NCBI RefSeq assembly: GCF_024746795.1 | Contig: NZ_CP080524.1 | Span: 3,512,001-3,576,000 of the forward strand | From: Mesorhizobium sp. AR10 | Lineage (GTDB): Bacteria; Pseudomonadota; Alphaproteobacteria; Rhizobiales; Rhizobiaceae | Length of the DNA stretch: 64,000 nucleotides | Direction: 5' to 3' | In this document: positions 17,434 through 26,235 of the stretch, in pieces | How the letters are laid out: each line of letters starts with the position of its first letter | Numbering within the stretch: position 1 is the stretch's first letter | Notes under the pieces: generated by a model | What the model was told of the DNA's origin: nothing | Databases searched by the model: none | The model's input: the letters and a program-made list of their open reading frames with translations, nothing else | Program-made: the position numbers and the translations under genes

Positions 17434-17460
17434 AAGGCTGCGCCGCAAGGCGCGGCTTTG
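17434..17460 (+). terminator. Intrinsic terminator of the entericidin gene
   Basis: AAGGCTGCGCC/GGCGCGGCTTT hairpin with a short GCAA loop and two G-U pairs, then TTTG. It may also serve the convergent corrinoid protein gene. Confidence 0.6.
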
Positions 17461-17486
17461 TTCGTTGCCCGTGCCGGATGCCGAAT

Positions 17487-18185
17487 TCAGGCTGAAGCGC
17501 GCACGTTGTGCTTGCGCTTCATGTAATCCTTGGCCGTCTCGACTGCCACGGCCGCGTCGCGGCAATAGGCGTCGGCGCCAACTGCCTTGCCGAATTCCTC
17601 GTTGAGCGGCGCGCCTCCGACCAGCACGACGTAGTCGTCGCGGATGCCCTTTTCCTTCATCGTGTCGATGACGACCTTCATGTAGGGCATGGTCGTGGTC
17701 AGCAGCGCCGACATACCGATGATGTCGGGCTGGTGCTTTTCGATGGCGTCGAGGTATTTTTCGACCGCATTGTTGATGCCGAGGTCGATGACGTCGAAGC
17801 CAGCACCCTCCATCATCATGCCGACGAGGTTCTTGCCGATGTCGTGGATGTCGCCCTTGACGGTGCCGATCACCATCTTGCCCTGCTTCGGCGCGCCGGT
17901 GGCGGCGAGCAGCGGCCGCAGGATGAACATGCCGGCCTTCATCGCATTGGCGGACAGGAGCACTTCGGGAACGAACAGGATACCGTCGCGAAAATCCTCG
18001 CCGACGATGCGCATGCCTTCGACCAGCGCCTCCGTCAGCACTTTGTAGGGTGCCCAGCCACGCTCGAGCAGGATGTTGGTGCCTTCCTCGATCTCTTCCT
18101 TCAACCCGTCATAAAGGTCGTCGTGCATCTGCTGCACCAACTCGTCGTCGGAAAGCTCGGAAAGGATGATCTCGTCGTCGGCCAT
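17487..18185 (-). CDS. Corrinoid (B12-binding) methyl-carrier protein, MtbC/MtgC-like
   Basis: 232 residues. The N-terminal four-helix B12-binding cap (about residues 10-95, with FVPEVLLSANAM) precedes a Rossmann cobalamin domain containing GDIHDIGKN at 111-119; His114 is the lower axial cobalt ligand. Size and layout equal methanogen MttC/MtbC and the B12 module of MetH. It should receive a methyl group from the divergent MttB protein and hand it to the pterin methyltransferase or homocysteine methyltransferase. It is the only free-standing corrinoid carrier in the window, so both MttB homologues may share it. Confidence 0.92.
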   Translation of the reverse strand: MADDEIILSELSDDELVQQMHDDLYDGLKEEIEEGTNILLERGWAPYKVLTEALVEGMRIVGEDFRDGILFVPEVLLSANAMKAGMFILRPLLAATGAPKQGKMVIGTVKGDIHDIGKNLVGMMMEGAGFDVIDLGINNAVEKYLDAIEKHQPDIIGMSALLTTTMPYMKVVIDTMKEKGIRDDYVVLVGGAPLNEEFGKAVGADAYCRDAAVAVETAKDYMKRKHNVRASA

Positions 18186-18278
18186 TTTTAATCCAGCTCC
18201 CTGCCGCGCGAATGCGATTGCGAGGCCTCAAATATCATTTCAATACCTAACCCGCTACAGGCATCGATCCATAGCTGA

Positions 18279-18342
18279 TTTGCGACTTCCCGCAAAAGGA
18301 AAGCGACTGGAAATCTATTGGTTTTCTTGTCGATTTTGCGAC
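18279..18342. promoter_or_regulatory. Two TTTGCGAC boxes in the mtbC/mttB divergent promoter region
   Basis: TTTGCGAC occurs at 18279-18286, followed after 4 bases by CGCAAAA (an imperfect palindrome), and again at 18335-18342. The 265-base region must hold both promoters. The same 8-mer forms the palindrome upstream of the GlxA/GbdR-like regulator (6105-6126), so this regulator may control mttB and mtbC. Confidence 0.4.
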
Positions 18343-18450
18343 AGGCGTTGGCGCTGGCGGGCCGTTTCGAATAGGGTGCATGGCTACGATCCGGCCAGAA
18401 GCTGCGAGATGCGGCCGCAACAAGTTTTCAGGTTTCAGGGAAGAACGATC

Positions 18451-20025
18451 ATGAGTGAGAACGCGCCAGTCGACCAGGAAGCGTCAAACGCGCGGCGCGG
18501 ACGCGCTGCCAGCGGTGGCGCTGCTGCAAGGCGCGCAGCGCGTTCGGGCGGTGGCCCCGGCACCCAGCTCACCTATATCAAGCGCAAGATCAACGTCTAT
18601 GAGGTGCTGAACGAGGAAGGCCTGGCGCTGATCGAGAAGAACACCGACACGGTGCTCGAAGAGATCGGCATCATTTTTCGCGATGACGCCGAGGCGCTGC
18701 AGCTGTGGAAAGAGGCCGGCGCCGACGTCAAGGGCGAGCGCGTGCATTTCCCCAAGGGTCTCTGCCGCTCGCTGCTGAAGACCGCGCCGCCCGTCTACAC
18801 CCAGCACGCCCGCAATCCGGAACGCTCGGTGCAGATCGGCGGCAACGCCACCGTCTTCGCACCGGTCTACGGTCCGCCCTTCGTGCGCGACCTCGACGGT
18901 GTCAGGCGCTATGCGACGATCGAGGATTTCCGCAATTTCGTGAAGCTCGCCTATATGGCGCCGTCGATCCACCATTCGGGCGGCACGGTGTGCGAGCCGG
19001 TCGACGTGCCGGTCAACAAACGCCACCTCGACATGGTCTACAGCCACATCAAATATTCCGACAAGCCGTTCATGGGTTCGGTGACTGCGCCGGAGCGCGC
19101 CGAAGACACCGTCGCCATGGCCAAGATCGTGTTCGGCGACGACTTCGTCGAAAACAACACGGTGCTGACCAGCCTGATCAACGCGAACTCACCCATGGTG
19201 TTCGACGAGACGATGCTCGGCGCGCTGAAAGTCTATTCGCGCCACAACCAGGCCTGCATCGTCACGCCGTTCATCCTCGCCGGCGCCATGAGCCCGGTGA
19301 CGGTGGCAGGTACGCTGACGCAGGTCCTGGCCGAGGTGCTGGCCGGCGCGTCGTTCACGCAGCTGATCCGGCCGGGCGCGCCGGTGCTGTTCGGTACTTT
19401 TGCCTCGTCGATCTCGATGCAGTCGGGTGCGCCGACCTTCGGCACGCCGGAACCGTCGCTGGTCTCCTACGGCGCAGCGCAGCTCGCCCGCCGTCTCGGA
19501 CTGCCGTTCCGTACCGGCGGATCGCTCTGCGCCTCGAAAATTCCGGACGCGCAGGCAGCCTACGAAAGCGCCAACACGCTGAACTCGACGATCCTTGCCG
19601 GCACGAATTTCGTGCTGCATTCGGCCGGCTGGCTCGAGGGCGGGCTAGCCTCCTGCTACGAAAAGTTCATGATGGATATCGACCAGCTCGGCATGACGCA
19701 GAAGTTCTCCGAAGGCGTTGACCTGTCGGAGAACGGCCAGGCGATGGACGCCATCCGCCAGGTCGGTCCTGGCAGCCATTATCTCGGCTGTGACCACACC
19801 CAGGCCAATTTCCAGACCGCCTTCTACAGGTCCAGCATTGCCGACAACAATTCCTATGAGCAGTGGTTGGCCGAAGGCGAAAAGACCGCGCCGCAGCGCG
19901 CCAACGAACTCGCCCGCCGCTGGCTGGAGACCTACGAGGCGCCATATCTCGATCCGGGCATCGACGACGGGCTGAAGGACTACATCGCGACGAAGAAGGC
20001 GTCGATGGCTGACGCCTTCACTTGA
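18451..20025 (+). CDS. MttB-superfamily quaternary-amine:corrinoid methyltransferase, copy 1 (non-pyrrolysine)
   Basis: 524 residues of MttB-type TIM barrel, with a 40-residue Ala/Arg/Gly-rich N-terminal extension. The frame is open throughout, so there is no in-frame amber codon and no pyrrolysine. The protein belongs with the MtgB/MtpB/MtcB group that demethylates glycine betaine, proline betaine or carnitine, not trimethylamine. AGGGAAG stands 7 bases before the ATG. It is divergent from the corrinoid carrier, its expected methyl acceptor. Family knowledge gives the reaction; the actual amine is not readable from sequence. Confidence 0.88.
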   Translation: MSENAPVDQEASNARRGRAASGGAAARRAARSGGGPGTQLTYIKRKINVYEVLNEEGLALIEKNTDTVLEEIGIIFRDDAEALQLWKEAGADVKGERVHFPKGLCRSLLKTAPPVYTQHARNPERSVQIGGNATVFAPVYGPPFVRDLDGVRRYATIEDFRNFVKLAYMAPSIHHSGGTVCEPVDVPVNKRHLDMVYSHIKYSDKPFMGSVTAPERAEDTVAMAKIVFGDDFVENNTVLTSLINANSPMVFDETMLGALKVYSRHNQACIVTPFILAGAMSPVTVAGTLTQVLAEVLAGASFTQLIRPGAPVLFGTFASSISMQSGAPTFGTPEPSLVSYGAAQLARRLGLPFRTGGSLCASKIPDAQAAYESANTLNSTILAGTNFVLHSAGWLEGGLASCYEKFMMDIDQLGMTQKFSEGVDLSENGQAMDAIRQVGPGSHYLGCDHTQANFQTAFYRSSIADNNSYEQWLAEGEKTAPQRANELARRWLETYEAPYLDPGIDDGLKDYIATKKASMADAFT

Positions 20026-20114
20026 AAGGAGCCCGAGTCAGGCGGGGCTAAAGTCGCCAACATCATCCACAAGGAAGTCTGGCGGAGTGCCTTCTCCGAC
20101 CCAGACAAGAAGGG

Positions 20115-20804
20115 ATGACTGTTGCGCGCAGCCGGGTTGAGGAAATCGCGGTTGCGCTTTCCGCCCATGGTCTCATCCTGCGCGGCGGCTTTAATTTCGC
20201 AGCAAGCGAAACGCCGCCACCTGGCCCTTCAACTGCTCCAGCCAAATCCGCGCTGCTGGTCGGGCAGGTGGGTGCAGCACCCTGGCCGCATTTCCTGCGT
20301 TGGCGGGAATCTCAGCCACAGAGCATCGTTAATCCACTCGATACGTGGTCGCGTGAAGTGATCGGCACGGTGGCAGAGAAATTCGGCGCGCGCGCTGTTT
20401 CGCCGTCCGACAGGCCGTATCTGCCGTTCCAGCAATGGGCGATGCGGGCAGAGGGGTTGAAACCATCGCCGCTCGGCATCCTCATGCATCCGCAATACGG
20501 GCTCTGGCACGCCTATCGTGGCGCGCTGCTGTTCGAGGACGAGATCGTACCTCCAGAACCTCGCGAAGCGATTCACCTCTGTGACGCATGTCTCGAAAAG
20601 CCTTGCCTGAAATCCTGTCCGGTCGATGCCTATTCCCCGGATGGTTTCGAGTACGAGTCGTGCCTTTCGCATGTGCGCGGGCAGAACGGCACGCCTTGCC
20701 GCAGCGGCGGCTGCCTCGACCGCAACGCCTGTCCCTATGGCACCGACTATCGCTATCTCAAGGAGGTTCAGGCCTTTCACATGGCGGCGTTTGCGGGCGT
20801 TTAG
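20115..20804 (+). CDS. 4Fe-4S ferredoxin-type protein downstream of mttB
   Basis: 229 residues. The C-terminal part has the iron-sulfur pattern CDACLEKPCLKSCPVDAY (about residues 153-170), then C at about 180 and a closing C-x7-C-x4-C set (GTPCRSGGCLDRNACPYG). The N-terminal 145 residues are a soluble domain with a PHFLRW and a PYLPFQQW block and no motif I can name; the layout is loosely like QueG/reductive-dehalogenase electron proteins. It lies 90 bases after mttB on the same strand, so it could supply low-potential electrons for corrinoid activation. That is inference. Confidence 0.65.
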   Translation: MTVARSRVEEIAVALSAHGLILRGGFNFAASETPPPGPSTAPAKSALLVGQVGAAPWPHFLRWRESQPQSIVNPLDTWSREVIGTVAEKFGARAVSPSDRPYLPFQQWAMRAEGLKPSPLGILMHPQYGLWHAYRGALLFEDEIVPPEPREAIHLCDACLEKPCLKSCPVDAYSPDGFEYESCLSHVRGQNGTPCRSGGCLDRNACPYGTDYRYLKEVQAFHMAAFAGV

Positions 20805-20907
20805 CTGGGCGTCGAATGCCGCACAAAATGTTGAACGCAATTGTCAGGGAACGGCTTGCCCTGTCGACGCCTGCGGATATACCGCACGACATTCAACGGA
20901 GCGCGCC

Positions 20908-21645
20908 ATGGCGAAGCAGGATCTCGAAATCACGACCAGAGACGGCGTAGCGAAAGCGGGGTTGTTCCGCTCTGCGACCGCTCCCTCATCCAAGGCCGGT
21001 GTCGTTCTCTATATGGATGCCTTCGGTCCGCGGCCGGCGCTTAACGCAATGGCGGAGCGGCTTGCAGGCGAGGGCTATGCGGTGCTGGTGCCGGACCTCT
21101 TTTACCGCAACGCGCCTTATGGGCCGTTCGATGCCAAGACCGCTTTCGTCGTGGAGGAGACGAAGGCGGCGCTGACGGCGTTGGTCAAAGGCACGACGCA
21201 GGACATGACCATCAACGACAGCGGCGCTTTTCTCGATGCGCTCGTCGCTGAGGGCGTGACAGGACCGGTCGGCACAGTCGGCTATTGCATGGGCGGAGCG
21301 CGGGCGTTGAATGCTGCTGCGACCTATCCTGATCGCATCGTCGCTGCAGCCAGCTTTCACGGCGGCAATCTGGCCAGCGACGCTGCCGACAGCCCGCATC
21401 GCAAGGCAGCCTCCATCAAAGCTCGCGTCTATGTCGGCATGTCTGGCGTCGACAAAAGTTTCCCGCCGGAGCAATCGGCGCGACTGGCCGAGGCGCTCAG
21501 GGTTGCGGAGGTCGACCACGCCATCGAGAACTATGCCGGCATGGCGCATGGCTGGTGCGTGCCGGACCACAGCGTTTTCAACGCCACCGGCGCCGAACGT
21601 CACTGGAAGCGGCTGGCGACCTTGTTCGCTGAAACGCTGGCTTGA
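20908..21645 (+). CDS. Dienelactone hydrolase family protein
   Basis: 245 residues of alpha/beta-hydrolase fold. The nucleophile is Cys127 in GYCMGGA, with His214 in MAHGW and an Asp in the GVDKSF region, the dienelactone hydrolase triad. It would hydrolyse a lactone or ester in the cytoplasm. GGAG is 6 bases before the ATG at 20908. There is no catechol pathway nearby, so the substrate is unknown. Confidence 0.85.
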   Translation: MAKQDLEITTRDGVAKAGLFRSATAPSSKAGVVLYMDAFGPRPALNAMAERLAGEGYAVLVPDLFYRNAPYGPFDAKTAFVVEETKAALTALVKGTTQDMTINDSGAFLDALVAEGVTGPVGTVGYCMGGARALNAAATYPDRIVAAASFHGGNLASDAADSPHRKAASIKARVYVGMSGVDKSFPPEQSARLAEALRVAEVDHAIENYAGMAHGWCVPDHSVFNATGAERHWKRLATLFAETLA

Positions 21646-21736
21646 CATCTTGTCCGGTGGTTGCCCGACACTATGGGGCAGAAGAATTGGCGCGGCCTGC
21701 TAGGATAGCGTGGGTCGAGCGGGAACGAATCGCCTG

Positions 21737-22915
21737 ATGCAATCTTTTGATGTCGTGGTGATCGGCGCCGGCGCTGCCGGAATGATGTGCGCCATAGAGG
21801 CAGGCAAGCGCGGCCGTTCGGTTCTGGTGCTCGATCACGCGGCAAAGCCCGGCGAGAAGATCCGCATCTCCGGCGGTGGCCGGTGCAATTTCACCAACAG
21901 CCATGCGAGCCCGAAGAACTTTATCTCTGGGAATCCGCACTTCTGCATCTCGGCGCTCAGCCGCTACACACAGCGCGACTTCATCGCGCTCGTCGAACGC
22001 CACGGCATCGCCTATCACGAGAAGACGCTGGGACAGCTGTTCTGCGACGGTTCGGCGCGGCTGATCATCGACATGCTGGTCTCGGAAATGCAGGGCCAAG
22101 GCGTGGAATTGGTGCTGTCGAACCAGGTCAGGGATGTCGATAAAACCGCGGAGGGGTTTGTTCTGACGCTCTCTACCGGCACGATCGCCTGCCGGTCGCT
22201 GGTCGTGGCTTGCGGCGGCAAGTCGATCCCCAAGATGGGCGCGTCGGGCTTCGGCTACGAGTTGGCGGCCCAGTTCGGCGTCGCCGTGGCCGAAACCCGG
22301 CCGGCGCTGGTGCCGCTTACCTTCGACGCAAAGACGCTCGAGCGGTTAGCGCCCTTGGCCGGCAACGCCGTCGACGCCGAAGTCGCTTGCGGCAAGACAC
22401 GGTTTTCGGAGGCGATGCTGTTTACGCATCGCGGCCTGAGTGGGCCTTCCATCCTGCAAATATCGTCCTATTGGCGGGAAGGCGACGAGATCCGCATCGC
22501 CATGCTGCCTCAGGCGGATGTCGCTGAGCTGCTTCGCGCCGCCCGGCGCGTCAACGGCAGGCAGGCGGTGCAGACGGTGCTGGCAAACCATCTGCCCAAG
22601 CGTCTTGCACAAGCAGTGGTCGAGCGCACCGGGATCGACGGCAATCTCGCTGATTTGACCGACTTGCAGATGAAAACCGTCGATGCCGCCGTCAACGACT
22701 GGCGGGTCAGGCCTGCCGGCTCGGAGGGCTATCGTACCGCCGAAGTGACGCTTGGCGGAGTCGATACGAACGGGCTCGACCAGAAGACGATGCAGGCGAA
22801 ATCCGTGCCGGGCCTGTTTTTCATCGGTGAAGTCGTCGATGTTACCGGTTGGCTTGGCGGCTATAATTTTCAATGGGCGTGGTCGTCGGGATGGGTGGCG
22901 GGGCAGGCGGCCTAA
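21737..22915 (+). CDS. BaiN/HI0933-like flavoprotein (NAD(P)/FAD-dependent oxidoreductase)
   Basis: 392 residues. The N-terminal dinucleotide fold is VVVIGAGAAGMMCAIEAG (about residues 5-22), followed by ISGGGRCNFTN near residue 50, the hallmark of the HI0933/YhiN family. The C terminus has the second FAD contact, GLFFIGEVVDVTGWLGGYN. These are cytosolic flavoproteins of uncertain substrate, some reducing steroid or enoyl double bonds. The ATG at 21737 gives the standard family N terminus. A long imperfect palindrome begins at its stop codon. Confidence 0.85.
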   Translation: MQSFDVVVIGAGAAGMMCAIEAGKRGRSVLVLDHAAKPGEKIRISGGGRCNFTNSHASPKNFISGNPHFCISALSRYTQRDFIALVERHGIAYHEKTLGQLFCDGSARLIIDMLVSEMQGQGVELVLSNQVRDVDKTAEGFVLTLSTGTIACRSLVVACGGKSIPKMGASGFGYELAAQFGVAVAETRPALVPLTFDAKTLERLAPLAGNAVDAEVACGKTRFSEAMLFTHRGLSGPSILQISSYWREGDEIRIAMLPQADVAELLRAARRVNGRQAVQTVLANHLPKRLAQAVVERTGIDGNLADLTDLQMKTVDAAVNDWRVRPAGSEGYRTAEVTLGGVDTNGLDQKTMQAKSVPGLFFIGEVVDVTGWLGGYNFQWAWSSGWVAGQAA

Positions 22916-22970
22916 GGCGTGTCGATATTCAGGTGATGCCGGCCTGACCTGAATCTCAACACACCTTAGG
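22911..22970. repeat. Long imperfect palindrome after the flavoprotein gene
   Basis: Two 24-base arms, beginning CCTAAGG and ending ATTCAGGT, with 3 mismatches (two of them G-U in RNA) around a 12-nt loop. The left arm includes the stop codon. No T-run follows. It resembles the mobile short palindromes common in rhizobial intergenic DNA. Confidence 0.55.
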
Positions 22971-23044
22971 TTCAAAAGCGCCAATCCGAAAAAATTCTTT
23001 CCATCACCCCAAGGAATCGCCATTAGCCTTCGTCCAACAGGCAA

Positions 23045-23608
23045 ATGATGGCGATGATGCTGGATGAAAGCGAAGCCTCCGACGCCGATCTGATCGGACG
23101 GGCGAAGGGCGGAGACAGGGGTGCCTTCGGCAAATTGCTCGAAAGGCACTATGATTTTGTCTATCGCGCCGCCTATCGCTGGTGCGGAAAAAAGGCCGAC
23201 GCCGAGGATATCGCCCAGGAGGTCTGCGTCCGGCTTGGCCGGGCGATCCGCGACTATCATGGCAGCGGCGCCTTCACGACATGGCTCTACACCATGACGT
23301 TGAACGCGGCGCGCGACATGATGCGCAAGACCACCCGCGAGACGGTCAAGACCGAAGCCTTTGGCGCTTACAGCATGATATCGGGTGAGGCCTTGGCCGA
23401 GCCCGAAGATCCGGCCGAGGCGCTTTGGGCGGCGGTGCGAAAGCTGCCGGACAAGCAGCGCGATGCCGTGCTGCTTGTCTATGGCGAAGGTTTGAGCCAC
23501 GCCGCCGCCGCCGAGGCGATGGCGATCTCGGAGACGACGGTTTCCTGGCACATCCATGAAGCGAAGAAACGGCTGAAAGTGCTGATGCGCGCAGCCGGGG
23601 AAGTGTGA
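23045..23608 (+). CDS. ECF-type RNA polymerase sigma factor
   Basis: 187 residues. Sigma region 2 is at about residues 28-95 (FVYRAAYRWCGKKADAEDIAQEVCVRL...TWLYTMTLNAARD), and region 4, about residues 128-183, is a helix-turn-helix with LSHAAAAEAMAISETTVSWHIHEAKKRL. Two adjacent ATG codons (23045, 23048) are possible starts; neither has a strong ribosome-binding site. It runs directly into the VWA membrane protein gene, so the pair is probably one operon in which the downstream protein regulates the sigma factor. Confidence 0.88.
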   Translation: MMAMMLDESEASDADLIGRAKGGDRGAFGKLLERHYDFVYRAAYRWCGKKADAEDIAQEVCVRLGRAIRDYHGSGAFTTWLYTMTLNAARDMMRKTTRETVKTEAFGAYSMISGEALAEPEDPAEALWAAVRKLPDKQRDAVLLVYGEGLSHAAAAEAMAISETTVSWHIHEAKKRLKVLMRAAGEV

Positions 23609-23610
23609 CC

Positions 23611-25716
23611 ATGGTCGACGACAACGAACTCAACAGGCTGCGCGACGCGGCAGTACCGGCACCCGACAGCGACGCGAAGGCGCGGGCTTTTACGGCCGCC
23701 ATGCGCGCCTACGATTTGGACGAAAAAACTTACACCGCCGCCCAAGGATCGGCTGCCGGGCTTCGTCTCACAGAGCGAGCACAAAAGCTCTGGAGCGAGA
23801 TCATGCAAAAGAAACTCTTCGCCACGCCGGCCATTGCCGGGCTCGTCGCCCTGCCGATCGCCGGATACGCCACCTTCCATATGCTCGGGGAACAGCCGTC
23901 CAAATTCGGCGGGGACGAGAAGATCACCGAAACGCTGGCCGACAAGCCGGCGAAGGTGAAGCCACTTACCGTGGCCGAGGCCGACAAACAGAAGAAGGCC
24001 GACGCCGACACCGAAAGCCGTGACGCCACCGTGGCGCTCGAGGCGCCGGCCGCGCCGCCGAAATCCGAATCGACCGTCTCTGGCGGCCTGGCGCAGCAGG
24101 ATGCTTTGGCTCGCAATGTCTCGCCAACACCGGCTCAGAGCGGCGAGTTTGCGCTGGATGGCGGCGCGAGCAGGTCAATGGCCGATAACGCGGCGCGGGT
24201 TGGCCGCATGCCGGGCACATCAGCCGAGTCCAAACTGATGGTGCAGCCCTCGACGCTGCCCGCCGACCAGATGCTGCCGCAAGAGGAAAACCGCGACCGC
24301 GTCGAGGATTTCAAGACCAATCCGGTGCATGCAGCACTCGAAGATCCGGTCTCGACCTTCTCGATCGATGTCGACACCGCCTCCTATTCCTTCGTTCGGC
24401 GCTCGCTGAAGGAAGGTTACCTGCCGCAGGCTGACACGGTCCGCGTCGAGGAGATGATCAACTACTTCCCCTATGACTGGAAGGGGCCGGATGCCGCTTC
24501 GACGCCGTTCAAATCGACCGTCAGCGTCATGCCGACGCCGTGGAACGAGCATACAAGGCTGATGCATGTCGCCATCAAGGGTTTTGACGTCAAGCCGACC
24601 GAACAGCCCAAGGCCAATCTGGTTTTCCTGATCGATGTCTCTGGCTCGATGAACGAGCAGGACAAGCTGCCGCTGTTGCAGTCGGCGTTCCGGCTCCTGG
24701 TCAGCAAGCTGAAGGCCGACGACACCGTCTCGATCGTCACCTATGCGGGTGATGCCGGCACCGTCCTGGAGCCGACCAAGGTTTCCGAAAAGGACAAGAT
24801 CCTCAATGCCATCGACACCTTGACGCCCGGCGGCAGCACGGCCGGCGAAGCGGGCATCAAGGAAGCCTACAGGTTGGCGCAAAAATCCTTCGTCAAGGAC
24901 GGGATCAACCGTGTGATGCTTGCCACAGACGGCGACTTCAACGTCGGCCAGACTGACGACGACGATCTGAAGCGATTGATCGAGCAGGAGCGCAAGAGCG
25001 GCGTATTCCTGTCGGTGTTCGGCTTCGGCCGCGGCAATTTGAACGATCAGATGATGCAGACCATCGCCCAGAACGGCAACGGCACCGCCGCCTATATCGA
25101 CACGCTCGCCGAGGCCGAGAAGGTGCTGGTCGAGGATGCGTCGTCGACGCTGTTCACCATCGCCAAGGACGTGAAGATCCAGGTCGAGTTCAACCCGAAC
25201 AAGGTCTCGGAATACCGCCTGATCGGCTACGAGACCCGGGCGCTCAACCGTGAGGATTTCAACAACGACCGCGTCGATGCCGGCGATATCGGCTCCGGCC
25301 ATTCGGTGACCGCGATCTACGAGATCACGCCCAAGGGCAGCGGCGGCGAGCGGATCGACCCGCTGCGCTACGGCCAGGCGTCGGTGAACAATGGCGGCGT
25401 TGCCAATGCCGACGAATATGCCTTCGTCAAGATCCGCTACAAGCTGCCGAACGAAGACGCTTCGAAGCTGATCACCACGCCGGTGACATCCGCCAACGAG
25501 GTCTCTTCCTTCGACCAGGCCAGCACCGACCAGCGGTTCTCGGTCGCTGTCGCCGCCTTCGGCCAGAAGCTGCGCGACGAGGATGCGACCGCGAAGTTCG
25601 GCTACGAAAAGATCATGGAGATTGCCACTGCTGCCCGAGGAGCCGACCCGTTTGGATACAGGTCGGAGTTCCTTTCGCTTGTGCGCCTTGCCTCGGCGCT
25701 CGGCGGTAACCGGTAG
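23611..25716 (+). CDS. YfbK-type VWA membrane protein, probable regulator partner of the sigma factor
   Basis: 701 residues. The first 65 residues are cytoplasmic and acidic or helical, like the cytoplasmic end of an anti-sigma factor; one transmembrane helix follows near residues 70-90 (FATPAIAGLVALPIAGYATF). After a Lys/Asp/Ala-rich linker comes the YfbK-type region (PVSTFSIDVDTASYSFVRR near residue 247), a VWA domain with MIDAS DVSGS at 342-346, and the C-terminal DUF3520 region. The bulk should be periplasmic. The ATG lies 3 bases after the sigma-factor stop. The anti-sigma role is inference from topology and coupling. Confidence 0.82.
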   Translation: MVDDNELNRLRDAAVPAPDSDAKARAFTAAMRAYDLDEKTYTAAQGSAAGLRLTERAQKLWSEIMQKKLFATPAIAGLVALPIAGYATFHMLGEQPSKFGGDEKITETLADKPAKVKPLTVAEADKQKKADADTESRDATVALEAPAAPPKSESTVSGGLAQQDALARNVSPTPAQSGEFALDGGASRSMADNAARVGRMPGTSAESKLMVQPSTLPADQMLPQEENRDRVEDFKTNPVHAALEDPVSTFSIDVDTASYSFVRRSLKEGYLPQADTVRVEEMINYFPYDWKGPDAASTPFKSTVSVMPTPWNEHTRLMHVAIKGFDVKPTEQPKANLVFLIDVSGSMNEQDKLPLLQSAFRLLVSKLKADDTVSIVTYAGDAGTVLEPTKVSEKDKILNAIDTLTPGGSTAGEAGIKEAYRLAQKSFVKDGINRVMLATDGDFNVGQTDDDDLKRLIEQERKSGVFLSVFGFGRGNLNDQMMQTIAQNGNGTAAYIDTLAEAEKVLVEDASSTLFTIAKDVKIQVEFNPNKVSEYRLIGYETRALNREDFNNDRVDAGDIGSGHSVTAIYEITPKGSGGERIDPLRYGQASVNNGGVANADEYAFVKIRYKLPNEDASKLITTPVTSANEVSSFDQASTDQRFSVAVAAFGQKLRDEDATAKFGYEKIMEIATAARGADPFGYRSEFLSLVRLASALGGNR

Positions 25717-25788
25717 TGGCGATGACGGCCGGTTTCCTTCAGATGGGATCGTTCTGATACGGGAAATCGGCCTACGGGCGGGTGAGGC

Positions 25789-25822
25789 AGGCCGGCGAGG
25801 GCAACCTTGCCGGCCTTTTTTC
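25789..25822 (+). terminator. Strong intrinsic terminator of the sigma/VWA operon
   Basis: AGGCCGGCGAGG and CCTTGCCGGCCT form a 12-bp stem with one G-U pair and a GCAA tetraloop, followed by six T residues. Confidence 0.88.
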
Positions 25823-25913
25823 GAGATCGTTAAATTGCGCGACATTTCCGGTACGCGATCGCAATTTCCTTTTGTTACGAAACAGATCACGTTTGGGCTT
25901 GAGGGGGCCGGAA

Positions 25914-26204
25914 TTGCTGATCAGGAACACTACGAACCCGATGCCGACCGCAAGGGACGTGCAGGCACCCGGACCGATGGTCCCGCAGACGCCATCGCCG
26001 GAATCCACGCGCATCATGGACGACGTCGACGCGGCTCGCCAAACCGCTGTGTCGGCGCTGAACAACGACCGCTTCCGCGTCATGCTGGAGCAGATCACCG
26101 ATCCCGGCGCATCGGGTGCGCTGATGACGATGGGCAGCGATGGCAGCAACGCCGCCACCGATTTCAAGACGGCGCTATCCCGTTACGCTGAAAACAGCGA
26201 ATAG
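25914..26204 (+). CDS. Hypothetical protein of about 96 residues
   Basis: I do not recognise this protein. A TTG start at 25914 has AGGGGG 6-7 bases upstream; a later ATG at 25941 has a poorer site. After a Pro-rich N terminus (QAPGPMVPQTPSPE), the rest is predicted helical and soluble (DDVDAARQTAVSALNNDRFR). There is no signal peptide or Cys. It is convergent with the homocysteine methyltransferase gene, 31 bases away. The coding signal is moderate, and the start is the least certain part. Confidence 0.5.
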   Translation: MLIRNTTNPMPTARDVQAPGPMVPQTPSPESTRIMDDVDAARQTAVSALNNDRFRVMLEQITDPGASGALMTMGSDGSNAATDFKTALSRYAENSE

Positions 26205-26235
26205 CCAAAAAGCCAAAAATCCAATTCGGATCGGG

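Noticed and set aside
18451..20025. Pyrrolysine-type trimethylamine methyltransferase
   Set aside because: Neither MttB homologue has an in-frame amber codon, and no pyl genes are seen, so the proteins belong to the non-pyrrolysine branch.
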